From assembly GCA_001801025.1 (NCBI GenBank), contig MGWO01000007.1:62001-126000 (forward strand): a DNA stretch of 64,000 nt, given 5' to 3'. The notes beneath the pieces were generated by a model, which saw only the letters and a program-made list of their open reading frames with translations, was not told the DNA's origin and made no database searches. The translations under genes and the position numbers were made by a program. This document shows positions 38,604 through 47,142 of the stretch, in pieces. Source of the DNA: Gallionellales bacterium GWA2_54_124 (GTDB lineage: Bacteria > Pseudomonadota > Gammaproteobacteria > Burkholderiales > Gallionellaceae). The first letter of the stretch is position 1, and the number at the start of each line of letters is the position of its first letter.

Positions 38604-39304
38604 TCCGTTCGGTATTGCGCTGGTTTCGCCGGCCTGAATTGACGGAGGCGCAGCAGCGCAGGCTGTCGCTCTGGCGCGCTCTGCCCGCCGTGTCGGCTCA
38701 TCAGCCAATAAGAACCTTGCGTTGTGTGGTGGTGGATGTGGAGACCAGCGGTTTGAACCTGTGGGAGGACAGGCTGATTTCCATCGGAGCTGTCGCCGTG
38801 GTCAACGGAAAAATTGAGCTGGGGGATAGTTTTTATATCGTATTGCAGCAAGAGACCGTGAGCGAAAAGGAAAATATCTTGCTGCACGGGATTGGTGGCG
38901 CAGCACAGGCAGAAGGGGTGCCGGCAGCCGATGCGTTGCTGGCCTTTTTGGCGTTTTTGCAAAAGGATCCGCTGATCGCCTTTCATGTCACGTTCGATCA
39001 GACCATGATTGTGCGTGCGATACGCAAGTATCTGGGGGTTTCCTTCAAGCACGCCTGGTCCGATATGGCCTATGTGATGCCCGCACTCAATCCTGAGTTA
39101 GCCGCCCGTTTTCGTTCGCTGGATGACTGGATTGCACATTTTGATATTCGCAACGATGCCCGTCACAATGCGCTGGCGGATGCGCTGGTCACCGCGCAAT
39201 TGTTTCAGGTTGGCGTCTCGCAGGCATCGAGCCGGAATATTACCGATTTTGCTGCGCTGCGCGATCTGGAAAAGGCGCAGCGCTGGGTGAGTGAAGTCGG
39301 GTGA
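38600..39304 (+). CDS. DnaQ-like 3'-5' exonuclease
   Basis: 234 residues. The DEDD exonuclease motifs are ExoI VVVDVETSGLNLW (D and E), ExoII FHVTFDQTMIVRA (D), and ExoIII HNALADALVTAQL (HxxxD), so it belongs to the DEDDh class. It is related to the DNA polymerase III epsilon subunit but is probably not the replicative one, given its place in the DUF294-ActP cluster. It starts at GTG inside the upstream stop, so coupling with the DUF294 gene is likely. The cellular substrate is unknown. Confidence 0.87.
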   Translation: MIRSVLRWFRRPELTEAQQRRLSLWRALPAVSAHQPIRTLRCVVVDVETSGLNLWEDRLISIGAVAVVNGKIELGDSFYIVLQQETVSEKENILLHGIGGAAQAEGVPAADALLAFLAFLQKDPLIAFHVTFDQTMIVRAIRKYLGVSFKHAWSDMAYVMPALNPELAARFRSLDDWIAHFDIRNDARHNALADALVTAQLFQVGVSQASSRNITDFAALRDLEKAQRWVSEVG

Positions 39305-39318
39305 TGTCACCTGCCGGC

Positions 39319-39338
39319 ACGGATTGTCGACAATCCGT
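39319..39338. promoter_or_regulatory. Perfect 20-bp palindrome, candidate operator for the DUF485-ActP genes
   Basis: ACGGATTGTCGACAATCCGT is a perfect inverted repeat with no loop, 240 bases upstream of the DUF485 start. Its ATTGTCGACAAT core resembles GntR-family operators. A related half-site TTGACAAT lies at about 39447. No regulator gene is adjacent. Confidence 0.4.
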
Positions 39339-39579
39339 TTGCTGGCGTAAGGTTGAAACGGTGCAATTTGTTCAATAAAGCATCGCTAATTCGCTGATGA
39401 TTCAGGATGTGCGTGATGAAATGGATAACCCTCTCGTCAAAGATGTTGACAATAGAGGTTGATAAAAACAGCCGGCAAGCATTGCATTACCTCGCGCCTT
39501 AACGTAATCTCGCATCTGTTGTTAAGAGTGGGTCAGAATGTGCATGTTCTGGCTTGTCGATTGTCTTCAGGGAGGAAGT

Positions 39580-39894
39580 ATGTCAAATCCAACTATTAAT
39601 TGGGCGGCCATTGATGCCAACCCAAAATTTCAGGCATTGCATCGTAAGAAAACATTTTTCTTGTGGGGCTTGATGATTTTTTCCATCATTTATTATTTCA
39701 TGTTGCCCATAGGCGCAGCGTATTTTCAGGAACTGTTCAAAACTAAGGTTTGGGGCGTCGTCAATTTCGGCTTGCTGTTCGCATTGTCCGAATTCGTCGT
39801 GGCCTGGGTGATCGCATTCATGTATTCGAAGAAGGCCAATGCTGAATTCGACGCGATGGCGCAAGAAATCATTAACGAAACACAGGGAGCATAA
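39580..39894 (+). CDS. DUF485 (YjcH-like) inner membrane protein
   Basis: 104 residues with two transmembrane helices (about 27-47 and 63-86) and a C-terminal amphipathic tail FDAMAQEIINE, the DUF485 signature. E. coli YjcH, encoded with acetate permease ActP, is the model. It is presumed to be an accessory subunit of the symporter but its role is not established. ATG 39580 has GGAGGAAGT immediately upstream. It ends two bases before the symporter gene, so the two are surely co-transcribed. Confidence 0.88.
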   Translation: MSNPTINWAAIDANPKFQALHRKKTFFLWGLMIFSIIYYFMLPIGAAYFQELFKTKVWGVVNFGLLFALSEFVVAWVIAFMYSKKANAEFDAMAQEIINETQGA

Positions 39895-39896
39895 GC

Positions 39897-41981
39897 ATGA
39901 CGAGGCTAAATAAATTGGCTGTATCCGTTGCCGCCTTGTGCTGCAGCGGGGCGGCCTTCGCAGGTGCGGGCGCGGTTGCCGATGAGTTCAAGTGGATGAC
40001 CTTCGCGGTGTTCGGTGTGATTATCGCGATCACGATGGCCATCACTTTCTGGGCAGCGCGTTCTACACACACCACGTCCGAGTTCTACGCGGCGGGTCGT
40101 TCGGTGTCCGGTATTCAAAACGGCTGGGCGATTGCAGGTGACTATCTGTCGGCCGCTTCCTTCCTGGGGATCGCAGGTCTGATCTCTCTGTACGGTTATG
40201 ATGGCTTCATGTATTCAGTGGGTTGGCTGGTGGCGTACATCACCGTGCTGCTGGTCATCGCTGAACCTTGCCGCAATATCGGCAAGTACACCATGGGCGA
40301 TATTCTGGCGTTCCGTAACGATCCTAAGAAGACTAAGACCGTCGCTGCGCTCTCGACGATCACCGTGTCGACTTTCTATCTGACAGCGCAAATGGTCGGC
40401 GGCGGGGTGCTGATCAAGACGCTGATCGGTATCGATTACGAAATTTCCGTGATCGGCGTCGGTATCCTGATGCTGGCTTATGTGGTATTCGGCGGTATGA
40501 AGGCCACGACATGGGTTCAGATCACAAAGGCTGTACTGCTGGTGATCGCGTCGTTGATCCTTGTATTTTTGGTATGGTCGCCTTACGGCTTCAGTCTGCC
40601 GGCCTACCTGCAAGCGGTTGTAGGCGATGAAAAAGTGGTCGCACAAGTCGCTAAACTGTTGGGTGATTCTGCTGCCGGTATGAGCAAAGAAGAACTCGGT
40701 CAGCGTTTCTTAGAACCGGGCCTGTTCCTGAAAAACCCGATCGATCAGATCTCGTTAGGATTGGCACTGGTGCTGGGTACCGCAGGTATGCCGCATATTC
40801 TGATGCGTTTCTTCACGGTTCCTACGGCACAAGCTGCGCGTACTTCGGTAATCTGGGCAATGGGTATCATCGGCGGTTTTTACGTCTTGACTCTGTTCCT
40901 GGGTACAGGCGCTGCGATGCTGGTCGGTTCTGCCAAGATCGCATCCGTTGATGCGGGCGGCAATATGGCAGGTCCTTTGCTTGCGCAATATCTGGGCGGT
41001 GGCGAAAACTCGATGCTGGGTAATTTCTTCCTAGCTTTCGTGGCTGCCGTTGCCTTTGCAACGATCGTTGCGGTGGTTGCAGGTTTGGTTCTGGCTGCGG
41101 CTTCTGCGATGGCGCATGACATTTATGTCGGCGTTATTCGCGGCGAAAAAGCGACACCTAAAGAACAGGTTGTTGCGGCACGTGTGTCCTCAGTGCTGGT
41201 TGGTGTGATCGCGATTACCGTTGGTATCCTGGCCAAGGGGCAGAACGTGGCTCATCTGGTTGCGCTGGCGTTCGCAGTTGCGGCATCGTCAAACTTGCCT
41301 GCTGTGTTCCTGACACTGTACTGGAAGAAGTGCAACACGACCGGCATTATCCTCGGTATGTTGGTGGGCTCTCTGACAGCGATTGGTCTGGTGATGGTTT
41401 CTCCTAACATGACTTATCCTAAGGCTGTGATTGCATCGGCCAAGAAGGTTATCGAAGGCGAACCAATGCAGGCTGCTAAAGAAGCGAAGCCGGCTGTTGT
41501 GGCATCGAGCTTTATGTGCGAACTGTTTGCGCTGGATGGCTGCGTCAAGTCTGAAGCGGCGAAACCTGCTTCTCCAGAAAAACCCGCCAAATTGCCTGCA
41601 GCTGAGAAACTGGCTAAGCTGAACGAAAAAGTGCCGGCGCTGGAAGCGTCACTGGTCGCCCTCGCTGCGGATCCGGTAGCGCTGAAGAAGGCTCAGGACG
41701 ATCTGGCCAAGGTGAAGAAGGATATCGCCGCAACCGAGAAGGCTAAGGCTAAGGCAGAGGATGACCTGAAGAAGTTTGACGGTCAGACCACCAGCATCAT
41801 GGGCCTGGAAAAACCCTTCTTCCTGCTGAAAAACCCGGGGCTGTTGTCGATTCCTTTGGGCTTTCTGATGGTGATTTTGGGTTCTATCTTCACACGTGAC
41901 AAGCGTGCGGAAGACATGTGGGATGAGTTGTACGTTCGCCAGAACACCGGCATCAACTCTGAACAGGCAACGGCTCACTAA
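39897..41981 (+). CDS. actP: Sodium:solute symporter, cation/acetate symporter ActP-like, with a large insertion
   Basis: 694 residues, about 140 more than E. coli ActP. The N-terminus is signal-like (MTRLNKLAVSVAALCCSGAAFA). Core SSS motifs follow: FYAAGRSVSGIQNGWAIAGD, YLSAASFLGIAG, GVLIKTLIGIDYE, GTAGMPHILMRFFTVPTA (family signature) and ASSNLPAVFLTLYWKKCNTT. Between the penultimate and last helices lies a hydrophilic Lys/Ala-rich stretch (about residues 520-640) with coiled-coil character, KLAKLNEKVPALEASLVALA and KAQDDLAKVKKDIAATEKAK. The last helix is LSIPLGFLMVILGSIFT. It likely takes up acetate or another short monocarboxylate. A strong terminator follows. Confidence 0.88.
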   Translation: MTRLNKLAVSVAALCCSGAAFAGAGAVADEFKWMTFAVFGVIIAITMAITFWAARSTHTTSEFYAAGRSVSGIQNGWAIAGDYLSAASFLGIAGLISLYGYDGFMYSVGWLVAYITVLLVIAEPCRNIGKYTMGDILAFRNDPKKTKTVAALSTITVSTFYLTAQMVGGGVLIKTLIGIDYEISVIGVGILMLAYVVFGGMKATTWVQITKAVLLVIASLILVFLVWSPYGFSLPAYLQAVVGDEKVVAQVAKLLGDSAAGMSKEELGQRFLEPGLFLKNPIDQISLGLALVLGTAGMPHILMRFFTVPTAQAARTSVIWAMGIIGGFYVLTLFLGTGAAMLVGSAKIASVDAGGNMAGPLLAQYLGGGENSMLGNFFLAFVAAVAFATIVAVVAGLVLAAASAMAHDIYVGVIRGEKATPKEQVVAARVSSVLVGVIAITVGILAKGQNVAHLVALAFAVAASSNLPAVFLTLYWKKCNTTGIILGMLVGSLTAIGLVMVSPNMTYPKAVIASAKKVIEGEPMQAAKEAKPAVVASSFMCELFALDGCVKSEAAKPASPEKPAKLPAAEKLAKLNEKVPALEASLVALAADPVALKKAQDDLAKVKKDIAATEKAKAKAEDDLKKFDGQTTSIMGLEKPFFLLKNPGLLSIPLGFLMVILGSIFTRDKRAEDMWDELYVRQNTGINSEQATAH

Positions 41982-42001
41982 GCTTTTGCATCGGCTGGAC
42001 T

Positions 42002-42036
42002 AAAAAGCTCCCGGGGGAAACCCCGGGAGCTTTTTT
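42002..42036 (+). terminator. Terminator after actP
   Basis: AAAAAGCTCCCGGGG and CCCCGGGAGCTTTTTT enclose a GAAA tetraloop, a textbook stem with a U tract. Confidence 0.9.
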
Positions 42037-42071
42037 GCGTTTAATAGTGCCGAAATTTTCGTTGCCGGGGT

Positions 42072-42131
42072 GCGGCAATTTGTCGCGCGACAATTTGCCG
42101 CATTCCTAGTCCGGTAATACACCCGTAAAAT
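42072..42131 (+). promoter_or_regulatory. Candidate redox-type operator plus promoter before cytochrome c'
   Basis: Two abutting 15-mers, GCGGCAATTTGTCGC then GCGACAATTTGCCGC, form a near-perfect 30-bp palindrome. ATTCCT, 18 bases and TAAAAT (42126-42131) follow, 33 bases before the ATG. The unit fits GCGRC-N5-GYCGC, which recalls the binding consensus of RegA/PrrA/RoxR-type response regulators. The same layout recurs at 43398-43457. Confidence 0.6.
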
Positions 42132-42163
42132 CAGGTGATTCCACTCAATTTGTAGGTAGGTAT

Positions 42164-42628
42164 ATGTTAAAAAATATATCAAAAATCGTATTGTCCACGG
42201 CCTTGATGGTCGGGTACGCCAGTGTTGCTCAGGCCGAAATGAGCCGTGAAGACTACGCGATCAAGTTTAGGCGTGGGGGATACACGGTGCTGGGGTGGTA
42301 TTACGGTCCGTTGTATCGGATGGCGAAGGGTGAGATGCCCTACGACAAGGCGCTATTCTTGCGCAATGCAGACTATCTGGCCGTGTTGAGCAAGTTGCCT
42401 AAAGATGGTTTTATACCGGGATCGGGGGCGGGAGAGACCAAGGCTAAGCCTGAAATTTGGTCGAAAAGCGATAAATTTAAAGAGGCTAACGACCGTCTGG
42501 AAAATGAGTCAGCCAGACTAGCCGAGCTGGCGAAAACGGGCGATTTAGATGTCATCAAGGTACAGTTTGGCAAGTTACAGAAAAGCTGCAAAGCCTGCCA
42601 CGATGATTTTAAAAATAAGGCTGATTGA
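42164..42628 (+). CDS. Periplasmic cytochrome c' (c-556 type)
   Basis: 154 residues: a signal peptide ending near SVAQA, a four-helix bundle, and a single C-terminal heme-binding CKACH (142-146), the position typical of cytochromes c' and c-556. GYTVLGWYYGPLYRMAKGE in helix 1 is typical too. Cytochromes c' bind NO and CO and can protect against nitrosative stress. A cytochrome b561 gene ends 36 bases downstream on the other strand; these cytochromes are often genetic partners. The conserved double palindrome upstream suggests redox or NO control. Confidence 0.9.
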   Translation: MLKNISKIVLSTALMVGYASVAQAEMSREDYAIKFRRGGYTVLGWYYGPLYRMAKGEMPYDKALFLRNADYLAVLSKLPKDGFIPGSGAGETKAKPEIWSKSDKFKEANDRLENESARLAELAKTGDLDVIKVQFGKLQKSCKACHDDFKNKAD

Positions 42629-42664
42629 CGTTCGTGTTGCCGAATTTTTTGCAAAGATAAGCGC

Positions 42665-43342
42665 TTATGCCATTTTTAACAGCAGCCAGACCGCAACCGA
42701 AGCGATGCAAAATAGCAGCAAAGCCAGCCAACTGCTGCGCAGGTGAATGGTCGGGACACTCACCTCTTGCGGCAGCTGTTTGATGCCGGTCAACATGGGG
42801 CGCAGCAGATTTTCTTGCTTGAAAAACAGGTAAGCCAGTATCGCGGCGATATGCAGTGCTACCAATCCCAGCAGGCCATAAAAATTTTGTTCGTGCCAGG
42901 CTGTCGCCAGATCGCTGATAGATTTGCCGACATCGTTGGCGAAGGGGCCTTCCAGCATCATGTCGTCGTTGGACAACAGACCGCTGACGACGATAAAAAA
43001 TACCGTGCCGATTAGCGCCAGTACCATCCAGCCCGCGGCCGGGTTGTGGCCGATGTGATGTACGGCATCCTTGTTTTTGATACGCACCAGATAAGACAGT
43101 ACCGCGCGAGGCGATGCAATAAAGCCGGCAAAGCGCGCACTGCTGCTACCCATCACCCCCCAACTCAGGCGAAACAACAAGAGTGCGAGCACCGCATAGC
43201 CGCAGCGGAAATGTAATGCCATATCGCCATCTTCGGTCGATGACCACCAGCCGACGGCAATCAATATCAGCAATGACCAGTGAAATAAACGTGTCGGTAA
43301 ATCCCAAAGTTTTACAGCTTGTGTTGTAGGGTTTTGCATCAT
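42665..43342 (-). CDS. Cytochrome b561 / Ni-hydrogenase b-type cytochrome
   Basis: 225 residues with four main transmembrane helices and a fifth near the C-terminus. WDLPTRLFHWSLLILI opens helix 1 with a heme-ligand His. LHFRCGYAVLALLLFRLSWG (helix 2), HNPAAGWMVLALIGTVFF (helix 3) and GLLGLVALHIAAILAYLFF (helix 4) contain the others. The family passes electrons between quinol and periplasmic cytochromes, so pairing with the convergent cytochrome c' is natural. It is divergent from the TonB receptor gene at 43502, sharing the 160-base control region with the tandem palindromes. Confidence 0.88.
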   Translation of the reverse strand: MMQNPTTQAVKLWDLPTRLFHWSLLILIAVGWWSSTEDGDMALHFRCGYAVLALLLFRLSWGVMGSSSARFAGFIASPRAVLSYLVRIKNKDAVHHIGHNPAAGWMVLALIGTVFFIVVSGLLSNDDMMLEGPFANDVGKSISDLATAWHEQNFYGLLGLVALHIAAILAYLFFKQENLLRPMLTGIKQLPQEVSVPTIHLRSSWLALLLFCIASVAVWLLLKMA

Positions 43343-43397
43343 GGTTAATCTTTATTAATCGGTGGTGCATGGTATCAAAAGCATTTGTACGCGGGGT

Positions 43398-43457
43398 GCG
43401 ACAAATTGCCGCGCGACAAAATGCCACATTCCTGAAAGGGTGAATCGTCTCTAAAAT
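43398..43457 (+). promoter_or_regulatory. Candidate redox-type operator plus promoter before the first TonB receptor
   Basis: GCGACAAATTGCCGC followed directly by GCGACAAAATGCCAC, then ATTCCT, 18 bases and TAAAAT (43452-43457). Unit, order and spacing repeat those upstream of the cytochrome c' gene. It lies between divergent genes and may also serve the cytochrome b561 gene. An imperfect Fur-like stretch (about 43464-43484) lies just downstream. Confidence 0.6.
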
Positions 43458-43501
43458 CCGCCCGGATAAAAATCATAACGATATCTACCGTGGGGTGAGG
43501 A

Positions 43502-45817
43502 ATGAAAAATAAGCCGTTATTTGCACTCAGCGTCATGACGCTTGCGTTGAGCCAGTCCGTTTTCGCGGCAAATCAGGATGCCGACACGCTGGATGATGTG
43601 GTCGTGAGTGCATCGAAGATTCGCCAATCGATCAAGGAGGCACCCGCGAATGTGTCGGTGGTTAATACAAAGAAATTGGAAGCCGGCAATCATTTTGTCA
43701 TCGGCGATGCGCTGACAGCAAAGGTGCCGAGTTTGTATCTGCGCGGTGGTGCGATAGATGGCGGTCGCGCCGGAACGACGATGCAACTCAGTTTTCGAGG
43801 TCAGGGGATCAACCGCAACCTGTTGTTGGTCGATGGTCAGTCACAGACGGATGCCTTTGCAGGGCAAATGAACTGGTCCGCCATCTCAATGAATGATGTT
43901 GAGCGGATTGAAGTGATCCCCGGCGTCGGATCGGCGTTGTATGGCAGCGCGGCGCTGGGCGGCGTGATTAGCGTGATTACCAAAGCACCGACTAAGCGCG
44001 AAATGACCGTCAAGTTGACTAAAGGATTTTCAGATGGCAGTCGCCAGAAAGTAGAAGCGGGCTATCGCGACAAATATGAAAATGGTTTGGGTGTAGTGTT
44101 CAATTTCGCACAGGATGATCGTGACGGCTATGCCGCCGATCTGGTGACGCTGGCTAATCCGGCAGGTGCGCCGTTGGCAGGTGCAAAAGTGGTGACTGGC
44201 ATTCAACCGACCACGACCACCACGGGGGCGGCAACCAATATCATTGGTGACAAAGGATTTAATGCCTCAAGGGCCGTCAATGCCAATGCCAAACTGTATT
44301 TCGATGTAAGCAGCACGACCAAATTGCACGCAGGTGTGGCTTATACCGACGACAAGAATTTAATGACGCCTTATCACGTCTATCTGACCGATGTGGCAAC
44401 GGGGCAGCCGCTGGCGCTGCCTGCATCGAATGTCTTAGCGACTAATCTCAGCATCAGCGGGCTGAAATCGTCGCTCAAAGAATCGGCATTTTTCGGCACA
44501 AATCCGGGCGGGCGCACGTCAATGCGTTATTTTGCAGGCGCGGATACCGAGATTTTCGGTGACTACAAGCTGAAAGTGAAGGTGGGTAAAGTCGATCAAA
44601 ACGGCTGGTCTGTGGGCGCGGCCAGTACAACGCTCAACACGATGACGAGTGGTGCCGGTACATTAACGGATTCGCCTAACAGTAAAACCGACGCATCGGC
44701 TGAGTTAAGTTTTGGCTTAGGCGAGAAGCAGTTCATTGTGACCGGGCTGGCCTATGAGAGCGGCACGCTGATGCAAAAGAAATATGCGCTGGCTAACTGG
44801 ACGGATCTCAATTCTAAAACCCGGGTGAATACCAGCTCCGATGGCGTGAGCGCTACAACCTCATTGTTCTTGCAGGATCAAGTTTCGCTAGGGAATGCGT
44901 TGACGGTGTATGCCGGAGGTCGTTATGACTCATGGCGTTCACACGGCACAGCGCGGGATTATGTGACGCCCGCGAATACGATAATCAGCCCTGAAAGAAC
45001 GGCAACTTCATTCAATCCAAAACTGGCGGCGGTTTATAAGCTGAATGAACGCCTGACGCTGAAAGGTTCTCTGGGTACGGGTTTTAGAGCGCCGAATAAT
45101 TATGAAATGTACGCCAATCCGACTTTTTCCGGTGCGGCTGCACCTAACGGCAAACTGATTCTGGCGAATCCGAATCTAAAACCTGAAACGGCGCAGTCCT
45201 GGGATATTTCAGCGGATATGGATTTTGAGCGCGGTGGAAATTTCAGAGTGGCTTACTACCAAACCCAGATGAAGGACATGATTTACCAAAAGGTCACCGC
45301 AGTACCCCAATATATTTTGCCGGGTACGACCAGTCAGATTAATTTCTGGGGGCAACAATCCAATGTGGCGGGTGCCGACATTCGTGGTATCGAACTGAGC
45401 GGCGAGACACCGATTACCAGTTGGTTGAGTCTTAATGCCAGCTATACCTACACCGGTGCCATTGTCACCAGCGATGGCGGTACCAATTCCGGTATGGTGG
45501 GTAAGCGGCTCTCTAATGTTCCTAAAAACATGGCCAGTATCGGTTGGGATCTTAAAAATGGTGACTGGTCTGGCATGGTAATGACCCGTTATACCGGTGA
45601 AGTCTGGGGTTCTGCCGATAATCTGAATACCGATAAGGTCAAGGATGTCTGGACGGGTTACAGCCAGTACTGGCTGACCGATATGAAGGTAGGCTATCAG
45701 ATCGACAAGACGTTCAAAGCCAACTTCGCCGTTGGCAACCTGCTCAATAAAACATACTTTAGCTATTACCCGATGCCCGGTCGCAGTGTAACGATAGATC
45801 TGGCAGCTAAATTTTAA
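43502..45817 (+). CDS. TonB-dependent outer membrane receptor (first of two)
   Basis: 771 residues. Signal peptide to about residue 22 (LALSQSVFA), then a TonB-box-like DTLDDVVVSASKI, a plug domain (NVSVVNTKKLEAG, LRGGAIDGGRAGTTMQLSFRG, LLLVDGQSQ, VERIEVIPGVGSALYGSAAL) and a 22-strand barrel ending with aromatic-rich strands and a terminal Phe (LAAKF). The plug resembles siderophore or heme receptors of the CirA/FepA kind. PepSY reductase-like, second receptor and TonB genes follow, which favours a ferric-siderophore substrate, but copper or another chelate is possible. Confidence 0.92.
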   Translation: MKNKPLFALSVMTLALSQSVFAANQDADTLDDVVVSASKIRQSIKEAPANVSVVNTKKLEAGNHFVIGDALTAKVPSLYLRGGAIDGGRAGTTMQLSFRGQGINRNLLLVDGQSQTDAFAGQMNWSAISMNDVERIEVIPGVGSALYGSAALGGVISVITKAPTKREMTVKLTKGFSDGSRQKVEAGYRDKYENGLGVVFNFAQDDRDGYAADLVTLANPAGAPLAGAKVVTGIQPTTTTTGAATNIIGDKGFNASRAVNANAKLYFDVSSTTKLHAGVAYTDDKNLMTPYHVYLTDVATGQPLALPASNVLATNLSISGLKSSLKESAFFGTNPGGRTSMRYFAGADTEIFGDYKLKVKVGKVDQNGWSVGAASTTLNTMTSGAGTLTDSPNSKTDASAELSFGLGEKQFIVTGLAYESGTLMQKKYALANWTDLNSKTRVNTSSDGVSATTSLFLQDQVSLGNALTVYAGGRYDSWRSHGTARDYVTPANTIISPERTATSFNPKLAAVYKLNERLTLKGSLGTGFRAPNNYEMYANPTFSGAAAPNGKLILANPNLKPETAQSWDISADMDFERGGNFRVAYYQTQMKDMIYQKVTAVPQYILPGTTSQINFWGQQSNVAGADIRGIELSGETPITSWLSLNASYTYTGAIVTSDGGTNSGMVGKRLSNVPKNMASIGWDLKNGDWSGMVMTRYTGEVWGSADNLNTDKVKDVWTGYSQYWLTDMKVGYQIDKTFKANFAVGNLLNKTYFSYYPMPGRSVTIDLAAKF

Positions 45818-45847
45818 TTGTACTTCGTGCCATGTTGAGGGGGAATT

Positions 45848-47047
45848 ATGCGTAAAGTCGTTGTTTATCTGCATCGCTGGGTGGGGCTGGCTGTGTTGTT
45901 GTTTATCGGGGTTGCGGCGGTAACTGGTACGGTTTTGTCATTCGACAAAGAGCTGGATCGCTGGCTGAACGACGACTGGTATTACGTTAATCCGCAAACG
46001 GCGCGTCTGCCGATGGATCAACTGGTTCCGCGTGCTGAAACCTTTGTCGCGGGTGCCCGTGTGACGTTTGTTCGTATGGATGCCGATCCTGCGCGTGCCT
46101 ATCATTTTTTTCTGAAAAGCCGGCCCGTGGCGGGTGAGGAAAAAGGTCTGATGCATAACGTTTTTGTCGATCCTTACACGGGTTTGATTCTGGGCGGGCG
46201 TGAGAGCGGTGCGTTTGGCGTGGATAAACGACACCTTATTCCGATGCTGGTGAAGCTGCATTACACCTGGTACATGGGCGACTTCGGCAAGTGGCTGATC
46301 GGCATCGCGGCGGTGTTGTGGCTGCTGGATCATTTTGGTGCGGTGTATCTGTCCTTCCCGAATTTGAAAAGCTGGAAAAAATCCTTCCAGTTTCGCTGGG
46401 CGGCGGGCGGTCACAAACTCAATTTCGATATGCACCGCTCGGGCAGTATGTGGATTTTGCCTGTGCTGCTGGCGTTGGCCTTGTCCAGTATCTATCTGAA
46501 TTTAAACGCGCAGTTTAAGTGGGTGGTGAACAAGTTCTCGCCGGTGACGATGGTGGAATGCGCCTGTCATGTCGACCCGAATGCGAAATGGCTGGCGGAT
46601 ACCGCTTCATGGGATGGCGCGATCAAATTGGCGCAAGCCACTCAACCTGAGCTCGCGGTGGCGGCGATGACCTTTATGCCGGATACCCGCAAGTTCATTG
46701 TCTCGATGAGCGGGCCGGAGGATTTAACCCGCGAGGTCGGTATGACCAAAGTGTATGTAAATGCGATGACGGGGGAGCTGATGCATGTGCATGATCGCCA
46801 TGCTGAAACGGCGGGAGATACGTTCAACGCCTGGCAATTGCCGCTGCACAATGGACGCGTATTTGGCCTGTTTGGTCAGATCATTATTCTATTGAGCGGC
46901 ATCGTGATCACGCTGATTTGCGTAACGGCATTTTTGATTTACGCCAAAAAAGCGCGTGCCCGTAAGGCAAAAAATGCTCAGGTTATTGTTGGTGAGACAG
47001 CGCGTAGCGCCGACGTATTTAATCAAACACAAAGCATCAATCCATGA
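45848..47047 (+). CDS. PepSY-associated transmembrane protein (putative siderophore/ferric reductase)
   Basis: 399 residues with four long transmembrane segments: VVVYLHRWVGLAVLLFIGVA with an HRW motif, WLIGIAAVLWLLDHFGAVYL, MHRSGSMWILPVLLALALSS, and FGQIIILLSGIVITLICVTA. PepSY periplasmic repeats lie between, one with PYTGLILGGRESG. Conserved membrane histidines suggest two heme b groups. Homologues such as FoxB and PiuB reduce siderophore-bound iron in the inner membrane. CACH (CxxH) in the second periplasmic loop is noteworthy. It sits between two TonB receptor genes and is probably co-transcribed with them. Confidence 0.85.
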   Translation: MRKVVVYLHRWVGLAVLLFIGVAAVTGTVLSFDKELDRWLNDDWYYVNPQTARLPMDQLVPRAETFVAGARVTFVRMDADPARAYHFFLKSRPVAGEEKGLMHNVFVDPYTGLILGGRESGAFGVDKRHLIPMLVKLHYTWYMGDFGKWLIGIAAVLWLLDHFGAVYLSFPNLKSWKKSFQFRWAAGGHKLNFDMHRSGSMWILPVLLALALSSIYLNLNAQFKWVVNKFSPVTMVECACHVDPNAKWLADTASWDGAIKLAQATQPELAVAAMTFMPDTRKFIVSMSGPEDLTREVGMTKVYVNAMTGELMHVHDRHAETAGDTFNAWQLPLHNGRVFGLFGQIIILLSGIVITLICVTAFLIYAKKARARKAKNAQVIVGETARSADVFNQTQSINP

Positions 47048-47142
47048 CGTTGCGGGTGTGACCCGTTGCGTAATGAGACGTTCAGATCGTCATGTTATCA
47101 ATCCGTTGTTTAGATATATTTTTTTTTCACCAGAGGCGGTTT

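Noticed and set aside
43464-43484. Fur box upstream of the first TonB receptor
   Set aside because: GATAAAAATCATAACGATATC matches the Fur consensus only partly; noted with the promoter but not called.
47048-47142. Cobalamin riboswitch before the second TonB receptor
   Set aside because: The leader is under 100 bases and lacks the B12-box; the same holds for the first receptor.
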